This document shows, piece after piece, positions 1 through 5,803 of a stretch of 6,997 nucleotides of DNA. The notes below the pieces were generated by a model, which did no database searches, was not told the origin of the DNA, and saw only the letters and a list, made by a program, of their open reading frames with translations. Position 1 is the first letter of the stretch; each line of letters starts with the position of its first letter. Source of the DNA: Allosphingosinicella sp. (GTDB taxonomy: Bacteria > Pseudomonadota > Alphaproteobacteria > Sphingomonadales > Sphingomonadaceae); NCBI GenBank assembly GCA_030146745.1, contig JASLBD010000344.1, forward strand, positions 1-6,997. The letters are read 5' to 3'. The translations under genes were made by a program, and so were the position numbers.

Positions 1-499
1 TCAGGCCGAAACGGTCGAGGGCGAGAAAGTAAATGGCCGGATCGGGCTTGAGCAATTTCTCCTCGCCCGAGACGACGATGCCCCGGAAGCGATGGAAGAA
101 GGAATCCTCGCGGGCCCGAAAGGGCGCCCAGAAGTCGGCGGAGAAATTGGTGATGGCGAACAGCGGGACGCCGCGCGCGTCAAGCGCGTCGACGATCGCG
201 TGGACGCCGGGGACGGGATCGCTGATCGTCTCGCCGAACCGTTCGCCCCAGGCCGAAATGTAGGCGGCGTAATCCGGGAATTTCTCGGACAGCTCGGCCG
301 CGGCCTCGTCGAAGGGGCGACCGCCGTCGAGCGAATCGTGCCAGCCCCACAGGTCTATGTCCTCGATGAAGCGAAGGCGCGCCTCGTCCTCGGGCAGCTG
401 GCGCTCGAGGAAGGACTGCGGATCCCATCCGTAGAGGACGTTGCCGACGTCGAAGATGATTGCGGTGGGTGGGGAGGAAGAAGAAGGGGCGCTGGACAC
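1..499 (-). CDS. HAD-family (subfamily IA) hydrolase, GTG start, C-terminus off the window
   Basis: Probable haloacid dehalogenase-superfamily phosphatase; 166 residues are visible and the 3' end lies beyond base 1. Motif I is AIIFDVGNVLYGWD, with the likely nucleophile Asp17. The residue two further on, usually Asp in phosphatases, is Gly, as in YihX-type sugar phosphatases (FDLGNV). Motif II is LFAITNFS (Thr117). Motif III is SGEEKLLKPDP (Lys151). The acidic motif IV and roughly the last 40 residues expected for the family are not visible. The reading frame has no ATG before motif I. A stop lies upstream at about 539-541, leaving GTG at 497-499 (chosen) or TTG at 503-505 as starts. No clear Shine-Dalgarno is seen, and a REP-like arm ends 7 bp before the GTG. 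The first residues are Ser/Pro-rich, probably a disordered tail. The gene lies downstream of rpmJ on the same strand. Family is confident; substrate is unknown. Confidence 0.85.
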   Translation of the reverse strand, partial: MSSAPSSSSPPTAIIFDVGNVLYGWDPQSFLERQLPEDEARLRFIEDIDLWGWHDSLDGGRPFDEAAAELSEKFPDYAAYISAWGERFGETISDPVPGVHAIVDALDARGVPLFAITNFSADFWAPFRAREDSFFHRFRGIVVSGEEKLLKPDPAIYFLALDRFGL

Positions 500-505
500 A
501 GTCAA

Positions 506-587
506 CCGTTCGGGCTGAGCCTGTCGAAGCCCGACCCTTCATCTCTCAGGAACAAGGAAAGCCCTTCGACAGGCTCAGGGCAAACGG
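506..587. repeat. Inverted pair of REP-like repeats (REPIN-like element)
   Basis: Arm 1 is 506-529 and arm 2 is 564-587. The reverse complement of arm 2 matches arm 1 at 21 of 24 positions (mismatches at arm positions 6, 8 and 9). The shared core is CTGAGCCTGTCGAAG, a repeat I recognise as very common between genes in sphingomonads and other GC-rich proteobacteria. The 34-bp spacer separates arms that could pair into one long stem in RNA. The element lies between rpmJ and the HAD gene, in the 3' region of the rpmJ transcript and at the very 5' end of the HAD gene. A role in transcript stability or partial termination is inference; no T-tract is present. Confidence 0.85.
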
Positions 588-610
588 AGCGGGCTCCGCC
601 CGAGCGACGC
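588..610 (-). other. Short GC hairpin just after rpmJ
   Basis: Immediately after the rpmJ stop, on the minus strand, CGGGC and GCCCG flank a 3-nt loop (plus-strand gggctccgccc, 591-601). No T-run follows. It could protect the 3' end together with the adjacent inverted repeat, but I would not call it an intrinsic terminator. Confidence 0.3.
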
Positions 611-736
611 TCAGCCCTGGCGCGCCTTGAAGCGGCGGTTGGTCTTGTTGATGACGTAGGTGCGGCCCCGGCGGCGGATCACGCGGCAGTCACGATGGCG
701 CGACTTGAGGGACTTCAGGGAATTGCGGATCTTCAT
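611..736 (-). CDS. rpmJ: 50S ribosomal protein L36 (Cys-poor form)
   Basis: A 41-residue protein starting [19 protein letters not shown] and ending [12 protein letters not shown], which matches alphaproteobacterial bL36 along its whole length. L36 is a small basic protein of the large ribosomal subunit. The zinc-ribbon form has three Cys and one His; this version has one Cys (Cys17) and so belongs to the zinc-independent type. The ATG is at 734-736 and the TGA at 611-613. The Shine-Dalgarno is weak: only AGGC-like sequence precedes the start on the minus strand. A candidate promoter lies about 55 bp upstream (792-820). The gene is monocistronic or loosely followed by the HAD gene, from which it is separated by 111 bp containing a REP-like pair. 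Identification is near certain. Confidence 0.96.
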   Translation of the reverse strand: MKIRNSLKSLKSRHRDCRVIRRRGRTYVINKTNRRFKARQG

Positions 737-791
737 GGCCTGGAACGCCTGCCTGTCTCGTCGAAAATGTCTGCTGGAAAAGCGAGGCGCT

Positions 792-820
792 CACCTAGGA
801 GGAAGGGGCATTCAAGTCAA
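792..820 (-). promoter_or_regulatory. Candidate promoter for rpmJ
   Basis: On the minus strand a TTGACT -35 box (815-820) is followed after exactly 17 bp by TAGGTG (792-797) as -10. The -35 differs from TTGACA at one base; the -10 is weak. Transcription would start near 785, giving a leader of about 50 nt to the rpmJ ATG. Position and strand fit; no experimental support is visible. Confidence 0.5.
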
Positions 821-847
821 GCTCGCGGGGCCGCCGGTCGCCGAGCT

Positions 848-872
848 CGTCATCCGGGGCCTGACCGGGGAT
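848..872. repeat. Possible degenerate single copy of the CGTCA-hairpin repeat
   Basis: The stretch begins CGTCATCC and ends GGGGAT, resembling one half of the inverted elements at 3758-3845 and 4573-4660. Only the outer ATCC/GGAT stem is intact and no inverted partner is seen nearby. It lies in the 184-bp gap between galE and rpmJ, downstream of galE. Apart from this, the rpmJ promoter and a GC-rich self-complementary patch near 880-896, I see nothing in that gap. Confidence 0.3.
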
Positions 873-920
873 GCATGAACCGCCGCGGGCGGCGTCCAAG
901 GGTTCGCGACGACGGGTGAG

Positions 921-1922
921 TTATGGCTTTGAGCGCTCCGCCAGCTTGCGCTCCCAGGCCAGCGCATGGGCGACGATCGTGTCCAGATCGTCCAGTTTCG
1001 GCCGCCACTTCAGGGTGGCGAGGATCCTGCCGTTGTCTGCCACCAGCGAATCCGGGTCGCCCGCCCGCCGCGGCTCCATCCGCCGCTCGATCCGCATGTT
1101 GGTCACCCGGTCGACCGCGTCCAATACTTCGAGCACCGAGAAACCGCGGCCGTAGCCGCAATTCATGATGTGGCTGGTGGTCGGGTCCTCGACCAATTTG
1201 TCGAGCGCGTCGACATGCGCGGCGGCGAGGTCGCTGACATGGATATAGTCGCGCACGCCGGTGCCGTCGGGCGTGTCGTAATCGGTGCCGTAGACCGAGA
1301 CCGCCTGCCTTTTGCCGGTCGCCGCCTCGACCGCCACCTTGATGAGGTGGGTCGCGCCCGCGGTGGACTGGCCCGAACGGCCCTGCGGATCGGCGCCGGC
1401 GACGTTGAAGTAACGAAGCGCGCAGAAGTTGAGCGAATGGGCGAAGGCGGTGTCCGCGAGCATCCGCTCGGTCATCAGCTTCGACCAGCCATAGGGATTG
1501 ATCGGCTGGGTTCGGGAGGTCTCGACCACCGGCACGGCCTCGGGAATGCCGTAGGTCGCCGCGGTCGAGGAGAAGATGAAGTGGCGGACGCCGCCCTTCA
1601 CCGCGCTCTCGATCAGCGAACGGCTCTTCACCGTGTTGTTCTCATAATATTTGAGCGGCTGCTCGACCGATTCCGGGACCACGATCGATCCGGCGAAATG
1701 GACGATGGCGCCGATATCATGCTGCGCGATCAGCCGGGCGACCAGCGCCTGGTCGCCGATGTCGCCCTCGGCGAACGTGGCCGCGTCGGGGACCGCCCAG
1801 CGGAAGCCGGTGGTGAGGTTGTCGATCACCGCCACCTTCCAGCCCGCGTCGAGCAGAGCCAGCACGGCATGGCTGCCGATATAGCCGGCGCCGCCGGTCA
1901 CGAGCACGGTGGGCTTGTTCAT
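921..1922 (-). CDS. galE: UDP-glucose 4-epimerase
   Basis: A 333-residue extended short-chain dehydrogenase, close to the 338 residues of E. coli GalE. It interconverts UDP-glucose and UDP-galactose with tightly bound NAD in the cytoplasm, feeding the Leloir pathway and polysaccharide precursors. The N-terminal Rossmann motif is VTGGAGYIGSH (Gly10, Gly13, Gly16). VIDNL follows, with Asp34 placed to bind the adenosine ribose. The catalytic residues are Thr120 in FSSTAATYG and the Tyr144-x3-Lys148 motif in NPYGWSK. The C-terminal half holds the substrate domain, including RYFNVAGADP and GTGVRDYIHVSDLA. The start is supported by AGAGG (plus-strand cctct, 1927-1931), 4 bp from the ATG. Two alternative small hairpins (1931-1943 and 1936-1948) lie in its leader. 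No other gal gene is adjacent, so its role may be surface polysaccharide rather than galactose use; that is inference. Confidence 0.96.
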   Translation of the reverse strand: MNKPTVLVTGGAGYIGSHAVLALLDAGWKVAVIDNLTTGFRWAVPDAATFAEGDIGDQALVARLIAQHDIGAIVHFAGSIVVPESVEQPLKYYENNTVKSRSLIESAVKGGVRHFIFSSTAATYGIPEAVPVVETSRTQPINPYGWSKLMTERMLADTAFAHSLNFCALRYFNVAGADPQGRSGQSTAGATHLIKVAVEAATGKRQAVSVYGTDYDTPDGTGVRDYIHVSDLAAAHVDALDKLVEDPTTSHIMNCGYGRGFSVLEVLDAVDRVTNMRIERRMEPRRAGDPDSLVADNGRILATLKWRPKLDDLDTIVAHALAWERKLAERSKP

Positions 1923-1962
1923 CTAACCTCTTCCCTCGGGGAACCCGAATGCGGCAAGAACG

Positions 1963-1992
1963 CTGAGAGGATCGTTACAGCGCCCATATAAT
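1963..1992 (+). promoter_or_regulatory. Promoter for the lipoprotein/M14 operon
   Basis: A perfect TATAAT lies at 1987-1992. A partial -35, CTGAGA (1963-1968, 4 of 6 to TTGACA), lies 18 bp before it. Transcription would start near 1999, only about 23 nt before the ATG at 2022, leaving room for the AAGAGG ribosome binding site at 2009-2014. This is the best promoter-like sequence in the window. The 99-bp gap is shared with the divergent galE gene. Confidence 0.65.
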
Positions 1993-2021
1993 GCGCGGGC
2001 GCTAGACCAAGAGGTGCCGGG

Positions 2022-2600
2022 ATGAAAACAGCTTTTCTGCGCAGCGCTCCCCTCCTGCTGGCGGCGGCGCTTGCCGCCTGTGCCGGCGGCGGCGGCAAGG
2101 AAAGGCCGGCGACCGGCGGAGTCGACGTCGCCCGCTTCCATCTCGGCGGGACGGTAGCGAGGTCGCAGATCGCGATCGAGCCGTTCGACAAGGCCGATGC
2201 CAACCGGCCCGAATTTCCCGCCTACGCGGCCGCGGTGGGCCGCCAGCTGAGCCGGCTCGGCTGGACGGTGGTGCCGACGACGACGGGATCTGAGCAGATC
2301 GCCCTCATCGACCTAGAACAGGGCAGCCGAGAGGCGATCGCGGCGCTTAGCGCCGCCCGAATCGGCCGCGGGGTCTCCGGGCGCGCGCCGGAGGGAACCT
2401 CCGCCAACGTCACCGCGAGCCTGCTCGAAGTCGCCATCCGCCGACGCTCGGACGGAACCGTCTTCTGGGAAGGCCGGGCGGTGGGCGAGGCTCCGACCGG
2501 AAGCGCCCAGTCGGCCCGCACGGCCGCCGTCGAACGGCTCGCCGAAGCCCTGTTTCGGGACTTCCCCGGGGAGTCGGGCCGCACTATCAGGGTTCGATGA
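2022..2600 (+). CDS. DUF4136-like lipoprotein
   Basis: A 192-residue predicted outer-envelope lipoprotein. The signal peptide is a short basic start (MKTAFLR), a hydrophobic core, and the lipobox LAAC with Cys20 as the lipidated residue. A Gly-rich linker follows. The mature part begins VDVARFHLGG and continues with IAIEPFDKAD, AAVGRQLSRLGW and SLLEVAIRRRSDGTVFWEGRA, which I recognise as the pattern of DUF4136 lipoproteins frequent in sphingomonads. No enzymatic motif is seen, and the family's function is not established. The start is supported by AAGAGG at 2009-2014, 7 bp before the ATG, and by a good promoter. The stop overlaps the next gene's start (ATGA at 2597-2600), so the two are probably translationally coupled. 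Lipoprotein call is strong; DUF assignment is moderate. Confidence 0.82.
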   Translation: MKTAFLRSAPLLLAAALAACAGGGGKERPATGGVDVARFHLGGTVARSQIAIEPFDKADANRPEFPAYAAAVGRQLSRLGWTVVPTTTGSEQIALIDLEQGSREAIAALSAARIGRGVSGRAPEGTSANVTASLLEVAIRRRSDGTVFWEGRAVGEAPTGSAQSARTAAVERLAEALFRDFPGESGRTIRVR

Positions 2601-3730
2601 CCCTCTCCGTTACCAGCCCCTTCGATGGCGGCAACATTCGCACGGTCGCCGCCCAGGGCGACCGAATCGACCTCGAAATCGTCAAGGACAAGGATTCCGA
2701 TTTCTACCAATGGTTCTATTTCCGTCTGACCGGCGGCGCCGGCCGGGAGGTGGAGCTCAGGATCGTCAATTGCGCCGGGGCCGCCTACCCGCTCGGCTGG
2801 CAGAATTACCGGGCCTGCATGTCGGTCGACCGCGAGGAATGGGAGCGGGTCGACACTAGCTACGAGGGCGGGATCCTCTCGATCCGCCTGACTGCGCCCG
2901 CCAACAGCGTCTGGTTCGCCTATTTCGCGCCTTATACGATGGAGCGGCACCACGATCTCGTCGCCTCGGTCGCCGGCCATCCCCTGGTCGAGCACCGCTC
3001 GCTCGGCCGGACGATCGACGGTCAGGAGATGGACTATTTCCGCATCGGCGAGGGTCCGCTCCAGGTCTGGCTCTACGCGCGCCAGCATCCCGGCGAGACG
3101 ATGGCGGAATGGTGGATGGAAGGCGCGCTCGAGCGGCTGCTCGACGAGGCCGATCCGGTCGCCCGCCGACTGCTCGCCAGGGCGACCTTCCACATCGTCC
3201 CGAACATGAATCCCGACGGCTCGCGCCGCGGCCATCTGCGCACCAACGCGGTCGGAACCAACCTCAACCGCGAGTGGCACGACCCGAGCCCCGAGCGCAG
3301 CCCGGAAGTCCTGTGCGTCAGGAACGAGATGGACCGGACCGGGGTCGACTTCGCCATGGACGTCCATGGCGACGAAGCGATCCCGGCCAATTTCCTCGCC
3401 GGCTTCGAGGGGATTCCCAGCTGGAACGAGGGCCGGCAGAAGCTGTTCGCCCGCTTCAGCGACGAGCTGGTCCGCTTCTCCCCCGATTTCCAGACCCGCA
3501 AGGGCTACGAAATCTCGAAGCCCGGCGAGGCGAACATGTCGATGTCGACCTCCCAGCTCGCCGAGCGCTTCGGAGCCGTCTCGATGACGTTGGAGATGCC
3601 GTTCAAGGACAATGACGACCTGCCCGACCCACGCCGCGGCTGGTCGCCGGAGCGAAGCGCCCACCTCGCCCGCGCCTGCCTGGACGCCCTGAACGCGATC
3701 ATCGACGAGCTTCCGGCGAAGAAGCGGTAG
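2597..3730 (+). CDS. M14-family zinc carboxypeptidase, cytosolic carboxypeptidase type
   Basis: A 377-residue metallopeptidase of the cytosolic carboxypeptidase (CCP) branch of M14. Residues 1 to about 125 form the beta-rich N-terminal domain typical of CCPs (FDGGNI near the start, then DFYQWFYFRL). The catalytic domain follows. The zinc ligands are His164 and Glu167 in YARQHPGETMAEWW, and His257 in AMDVHGDE. The substrate-binding segment is LRTNAVGTNLNREW (Asn224-Arg225 matching Asn144-Arg145 of carboxypeptidase A). The general-base Glu is Glu333 in MTLEMPFKDND. All key residues are present, so it should be active. Eukaryotic CCPs remove glutamates from protein tails; bacterial substrates are unknown. 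No signal peptide is visible, so it is probably cytoplasmic although its coupled partner is an envelope lipoprotein. The start overlaps the upstream stop by ATGA. Confidence 0.92.
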   Translation: MTLSVTSPFDGGNIRTVAAQGDRIDLEIVKDKDSDFYQWFYFRLTGGAGREVELRIVNCAGAAYPLGWQNYRACMSVDREEWERVDTSYEGGILSIRLTAPANSVWFAYFAPYTMERHHDLVASVAGHPLVEHRSLGRTIDGQEMDYFRIGEGPLQVWLYARQHPGETMAEWWMEGALERLLDEADPVARRLLARATFHIVPNMNPDGSRRGHLRTNAVGTNLNREWHDPSPERSPEVLCVRNEMDRTGVDFAMDVHGDEAIPANFLAGFEGIPSWNEGRQKLFARFSDELVRFSPDFQTRKGYEISKPGEANMSMSTSQLAERFGAVSMTLEMPFKDNDDLPDPRRGWSPERSAHLARACLDALNAIIDELPAKKR

Positions 3731-3757
3731 AGCGGCTGGGGACATGTGGCCGTATGC

Positions 3758-3845
3758 CGTCATGCCGGATTTGATCCGGCATCCACCTTCTCCCTCGCGG
3801 CGAAGGTCTGAAGAAGGTGGACCCCGGATCAAGTCCGGGGTGACG
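3758..3845. repeat. 88-bp inverted repeat element, CGTCA-hairpin type (REPIN-like)
   Basis: Two 34-bp arms (3758-3791 and 3812-3845) in inverted orientation flank a 20-bp spacer. The reverse complement of the right arm matches the left arm at 29 of 34 positions. Each arm holds its own hairpin. The left arm has TGCCGGAT-TTG-ATCCGGCA; the right arm, read on the minus strand, has CCCCGGA, a 5-nt loop, then TCCGGGG. Four of the five mismatches form two compensated stem pairs (arm positions 6 with 24, and 7 with 23). The outer ends are CGTC and GACG. The element fills most of the gap between the M14 gene and gpmA. Confidence 0.88.
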
Positions 3846-3853
3846 ATTCGAAA

Positions 3854-3868
3854 TTGAACGGAGTTCAA
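3854..3868. promoter_or_regulatory. Perfect palindrome overlapping the gpmA ribosome binding site
   Basis: TTGAAC-GGA-GTTCAA is a perfect 6-bp inverted repeat with a 3-bp centre. Its last two bases are the first two of the AAGGAG Shine-Dalgarno (3867-3872). It could be a protein operator or an RNA hairpin that partly hides the ribosome binding site. Function is inference; a 6-bp palindrome can arise by chance. Confidence 0.35.
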
Positions 3869-3876
3869 GGAGCCCC

Positions 3877-4563
3877 ATGCCAAAGCTCGTCCTCATCCGC
3901 CACGGCCAGTCGGCGTGGAACCTCGAGAATCGCTTCACCGGCTGGTGGGACGTCGACGTCACCGAGAAGGGGGCCGAGGAGGCCCGGCTCGCGGGCCAGC
4001 TGATGGCGGCGAAGGGGCTCGACTTCGACCTGTGCTTCACCAGCCTTCAGATCCGGGCGATCAAGACCCTCAACCTCGCCCTGGAAGCGATGGGGCGGCT
4101 GTGGCTTCCGGTCGAGAAGGACTGGCACCTGAACGAGCGCCATTATGGCGGCCTCACCGGCCTCGACAAGGCCGAGACGGCGGCGAAGCACGGCGACGAG
4201 CAGGTGCGGATATGGCGCCGCTCGTTCGACATCCCGCCGCCGCCGATGGAGGAAGGCAGCCCCTACGACCTGGCCGCGGACCGGCGCTATGCCGGAATCG
4301 ACGTGCCGCGCTCCGAAAGCCTCAAGGACACGATCGCCCGGGTGCTGCCTTATTGGGAGGGGCGGATCGCCCCGGCTTTGCGCGACGGGCAGAGGGTGCT
4401 GATCTCCGCCCACGGCAATTCCTTGCGGGCCTTGGTCAAGCATCTGTCGAACATCCCGGACGACGAGATCACCGGCCTCGAAATCCCGACCGGGCAGCCG
4501 ATCGTCTATGAGCTGGACGAGGGTCTGGCGGCGACGGACCGCTATTATCTAAGCGAGCGCTGA
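3877..4563 (+). CDS. gpmA: 2,3-bisphosphoglycerate-dependent phosphoglycerate mutase
   Basis: A 228-residue histidine phosphatase-superfamily enzyme that interconverts 3- and 2-phosphoglycerate in glycolysis and gluconeogenesis through a phosphohistidine. The signature [12 protein letters not shown] places Arg8 and the phospho-acceptor His9 at the N-terminus. [13 protein letters not shown] follows, then Arg60 in SLQIRAIKT. Glu87 lies in [12 protein letters not shown], and the second catalytic His179 in [15 protein letters not shown]. The length fits the shorter alphaproteobacterial form (E. coli GpmA has 250 residues). The start is set by AAGGAG at 3867-3872, 4 bp before the ATG. The gene stands alone between two inverted repeat elements. 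No promoter is obvious in the remaining gap, so transcription may start inside or before the upstream repeat. Confidence 0.96.
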   Translation: MPKLVLIRHGQSAWNLENRFTGWWDVDVTEKGAEEARLAGQLMAAKGLDFDLCFTSLQIRAIKTLNLALEAMGRLWLPVEKDWHLNERHYGGLTGLDKAETAAKHGDEQVRIWRRSFDIPPPPMEEGSPYDLAADRRYAGIDVPRSESLKDTIARVLPYWEGRIAPALRDGQRVLISAHGNSLRALVKHLSNIPDDEITGLEIPTGQPIVYELDEGLAATDRYYLSER

Positions 4564-4572
4564 GGCCATTCT

Positions 4573-4660
4573 CGTCATCCCAGCGCAGGCTGGGATCCCA
4601 GGGAGTGAAAGGTGCCGACGTTCTTCACCCGCCGGGGCCCCAGCCTTCGCTGGGGCGACG
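4573..4660. repeat. 88-bp inverted repeat element, second sequence type (REPIN-like)
   Basis: Two 37-bp arms (4573-4609 and 4624-4660) in inverted orientation flank a 14-bp spacer; 29 of 37 positions agree between arm 1 and the reverse complement of arm 2. Each arm has an 8-bp hairpin with a 4-nt loop: ATCCCAGC/GCTGGGAT in the left arm and GCCCCAGC/GCTGGGGC in the right. The stem differences at arm positions 5 with 24 and 6 with 23 are compensating. It occupies the gap between the convergent gpmA and GGDEF genes, where the paired structure could end or protect both transcripts (inference). Confidence 0.88.
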
Positions 4661-4666
4661 CGACGT

Positions 4667-5248
4667 TCAGCCCTCCGCCCGAGCCAGCGCCTGGTTGCGT
4701 TCGGCCCTGGCGAGGACCTCGTCGATTTTGTCGCCCGGCAGGATGCCCGTGGTCGCGACCGCCGATTCGATCTTCACCTTGACGTGGCCGAGATCGAGCG
4801 GGTTCTCGGCGATGCAGCGGGCGAGCCGGTCGCCGGTGTCGATGGCGCTGTTGTGGTCGAGATGATCGAGGATCAGGTCGAACCGCGCCTCTCCGGTTCG
4901 GGCGAGGATGTCGGTCGAGCGGATCAGGCCGCAAAGCAGGCGGGCGACGTGAACCAGGGCCGCGTCGACGGCGAAATGGCCGTGGCGTTCATGGACTTCG
5001 GCGAGGTTCGTCAACTCGATGCCGACGATGGCCGCCGTCGTGCCGTGGCGCTGGGCCAGGCCGACGACCCGCTCGAGCTCCGAGCGGAATCTAAGGGCGG
5101 TGGGCAGCGGCGTCAGGCTGTCGCTCTCGGAGCGTTGCTCGAGCTCGCTGATCCGCCGCTGGGCCTCGGCCAGAGCGGCGCGGAGCAGCGCGTTCTCGTC
5201 GGAAGTCTCGACCGGCAGCCCGGCGAAATCGGATTCATGCTTGGACAT
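4667..5248 (-). CDS. Degenerate (catalytically inactive) GGDEF-domain protein
   Basis: A 193-residue soluble protein with a heptad-like helix at about residues 20-40 (LLRAALAEAQRRISELEQ) followed by a GGDEF-type domain. The domain landmarks are DSLTPLPT (43-50, for DxLTGLxN), a GHFAVDAAL segment for GHxxGDxxL, and RSTDILARTGEARF (110-123). GGDEF itself is replaced by GEARF (119-123) and the metal-binding IDLD strand by IELT, so diguanylate cyclase activity is not expected. RSTD (110-113) lies exactly five residues before the signature, the position of the c-di-GMP inhibitory site. It may therefore sense c-di-GMP or only act as a dimerisation module. The Met at 5246-5248 is preferred because an upstream extension would run into purE on the other strand; no clear Shine-Dalgarno precedes it. 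It is divergent from purE. Confidence 0.85.
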   Translation of the reverse strand: MSKHESDFAGLPVETSDENALLRAALAEAQRRISELEQRSESDSLTPLPTALRFRSELERVVGLAQRHGTTAAIVGIELTNLAEVHERHGHFAVDAALVHVARLLCGLIRSTDILARTGEARFDLILDHLDHNSAIDTGDRLARCIAENPLDLGHVKVKIESAVATTGILPGDKIDEVLARAERNQALARAEG

Positions 5249-5326
5249 GAAGGCTGCATAGCGCGATCTGGTTAAGCAAAAACGAAGCACTGGCCTCGCC
5301 GCCCGGCGCCCGATAGAGGAACGAGG

Positions 5327-5803
5327 ATGGCCGAGGTCGGGATCATCATGGGCAGCCGCTCCGACTGGGAGACGATGCGCCATGCCGCCGAGATGCTCGA
5401 CGCGCTGGAAGTGGCCCATGAATCGAAGGTCGTCTCCGCCCACCGAACGCCCGAGCGGCTCTACGATTATGCGAAGGGCGCCGCCGGCCGCGGGCTGAAG
5501 ATCATCATCGCGGGCGCCGGCGGAGCGGCCCATCTGCCGGGCATGGCGGCGTCGATGACCCGGCTGCCCGTGCTCGGGGTCCCGGTCCAGAGCAAGGCCC
5601 TCGACGGTCTCGACAGCCTCCTTTCCATCGTCCAGATGCCCGCCGGAGTGCCGGTCGCCACGCTCGCCATCGGCAAGGCCGGAGCGGCCAACGCCGGACT
5701 GCTCGCCGCCGCGATCCTGGCCCTTTCCGACGAGGCGCTCGCCTTGCGGCTGGAGGCGTGGCGGCGGGGGCAGACGGACGGCGTCGCCGAAGCGCCTGAA
5801 TGA
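5327..5803 (+). CDS. purE: N5-carboxyaminoimidazole ribonucleotide mutase
   Basis: A 158-residue class I PurE, which converts N5-CAIR to CAIR in de novo purine synthesis; the family normally forms octamers. The N-terminal [13 protein letters not shown] carries the Ser-Asp phosphate-binding motif. [11 protein letters not shown] holds the catalytic His, and [12 protein letters not shown] is the flexible active-site loop. [23 protein letters not shown] and the ending segment [11 protein letters not shown] are all as expected. The start is supported by AGAGGA at 5315-5320, 6 bp before the ATG. Its TGA overlaps the purK ATG (ATGA, 5800-5803), the usual purEK arrangement. The 78-bp gap to the divergent GGDEF gene should hold its promoter, but I could not place one convincingly. 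Confidence 0.97.
   Translation: MAEVGIIMGSRSDWETMRHAAEMLDALEVAHESKVVSAHRTPERLYDYAKGAAGRGLKIIIAGAGGAAHLPGMAASMTRLPVLGVPVQSKALDGLDSLLSIVQMPAGVPVATLAIGKAGAANAGLLAAAILALSDEALALRLEAWRRGQTDGVAEAPE

Noticed and set aside
878..900. Intrinsic terminator after galE from the self-complementary cgccgc/gcggcg patch
   Set aside because: The two halves are separated by only 2 bp, so the full stem cannot close, and no T-run follows on the minus strand.
92..919. A 275-codon plus-strand open frame across the HAD gene, repeat and rpmJ
   Set aside because: It is antisense to a motif-bearing HAD gene and to L36, and reads through the REP-like pair.
966..1991. A 341-codon plus-strand open frame antisense to galE
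   Set aside because: Same codon-bias artefact; galE on the other strand has all catalytic motifs, and the antisense translation resembles no family I know.
1985..2010. A minus-strand promoter for galE using the TATAAT region read in reverse, with TTGGTC as -35
   Set aside because: The spacing between the boxes would be only about 14 bp, and the -10 in reverse is poor.
2222..3883. A 553-codon open frame on the minus strand across the lipoprotein and M14 genes
   Set aside because: It is antisense to two genes with clear family motifs and operon structure; long open antisense frames are expected from strong G/C third-position bias. Its translation shows no recognisable domain and crosses the inverted repeat element.
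5249..5533. N-terminal extension of the GGDEF protein to an upstream ATG
   Set aside because: It would overlap purE by about 200 bp on the opposite strand, and the added residues are low-complexity and unlike a domain; the Met at 5246-5248 fits better.
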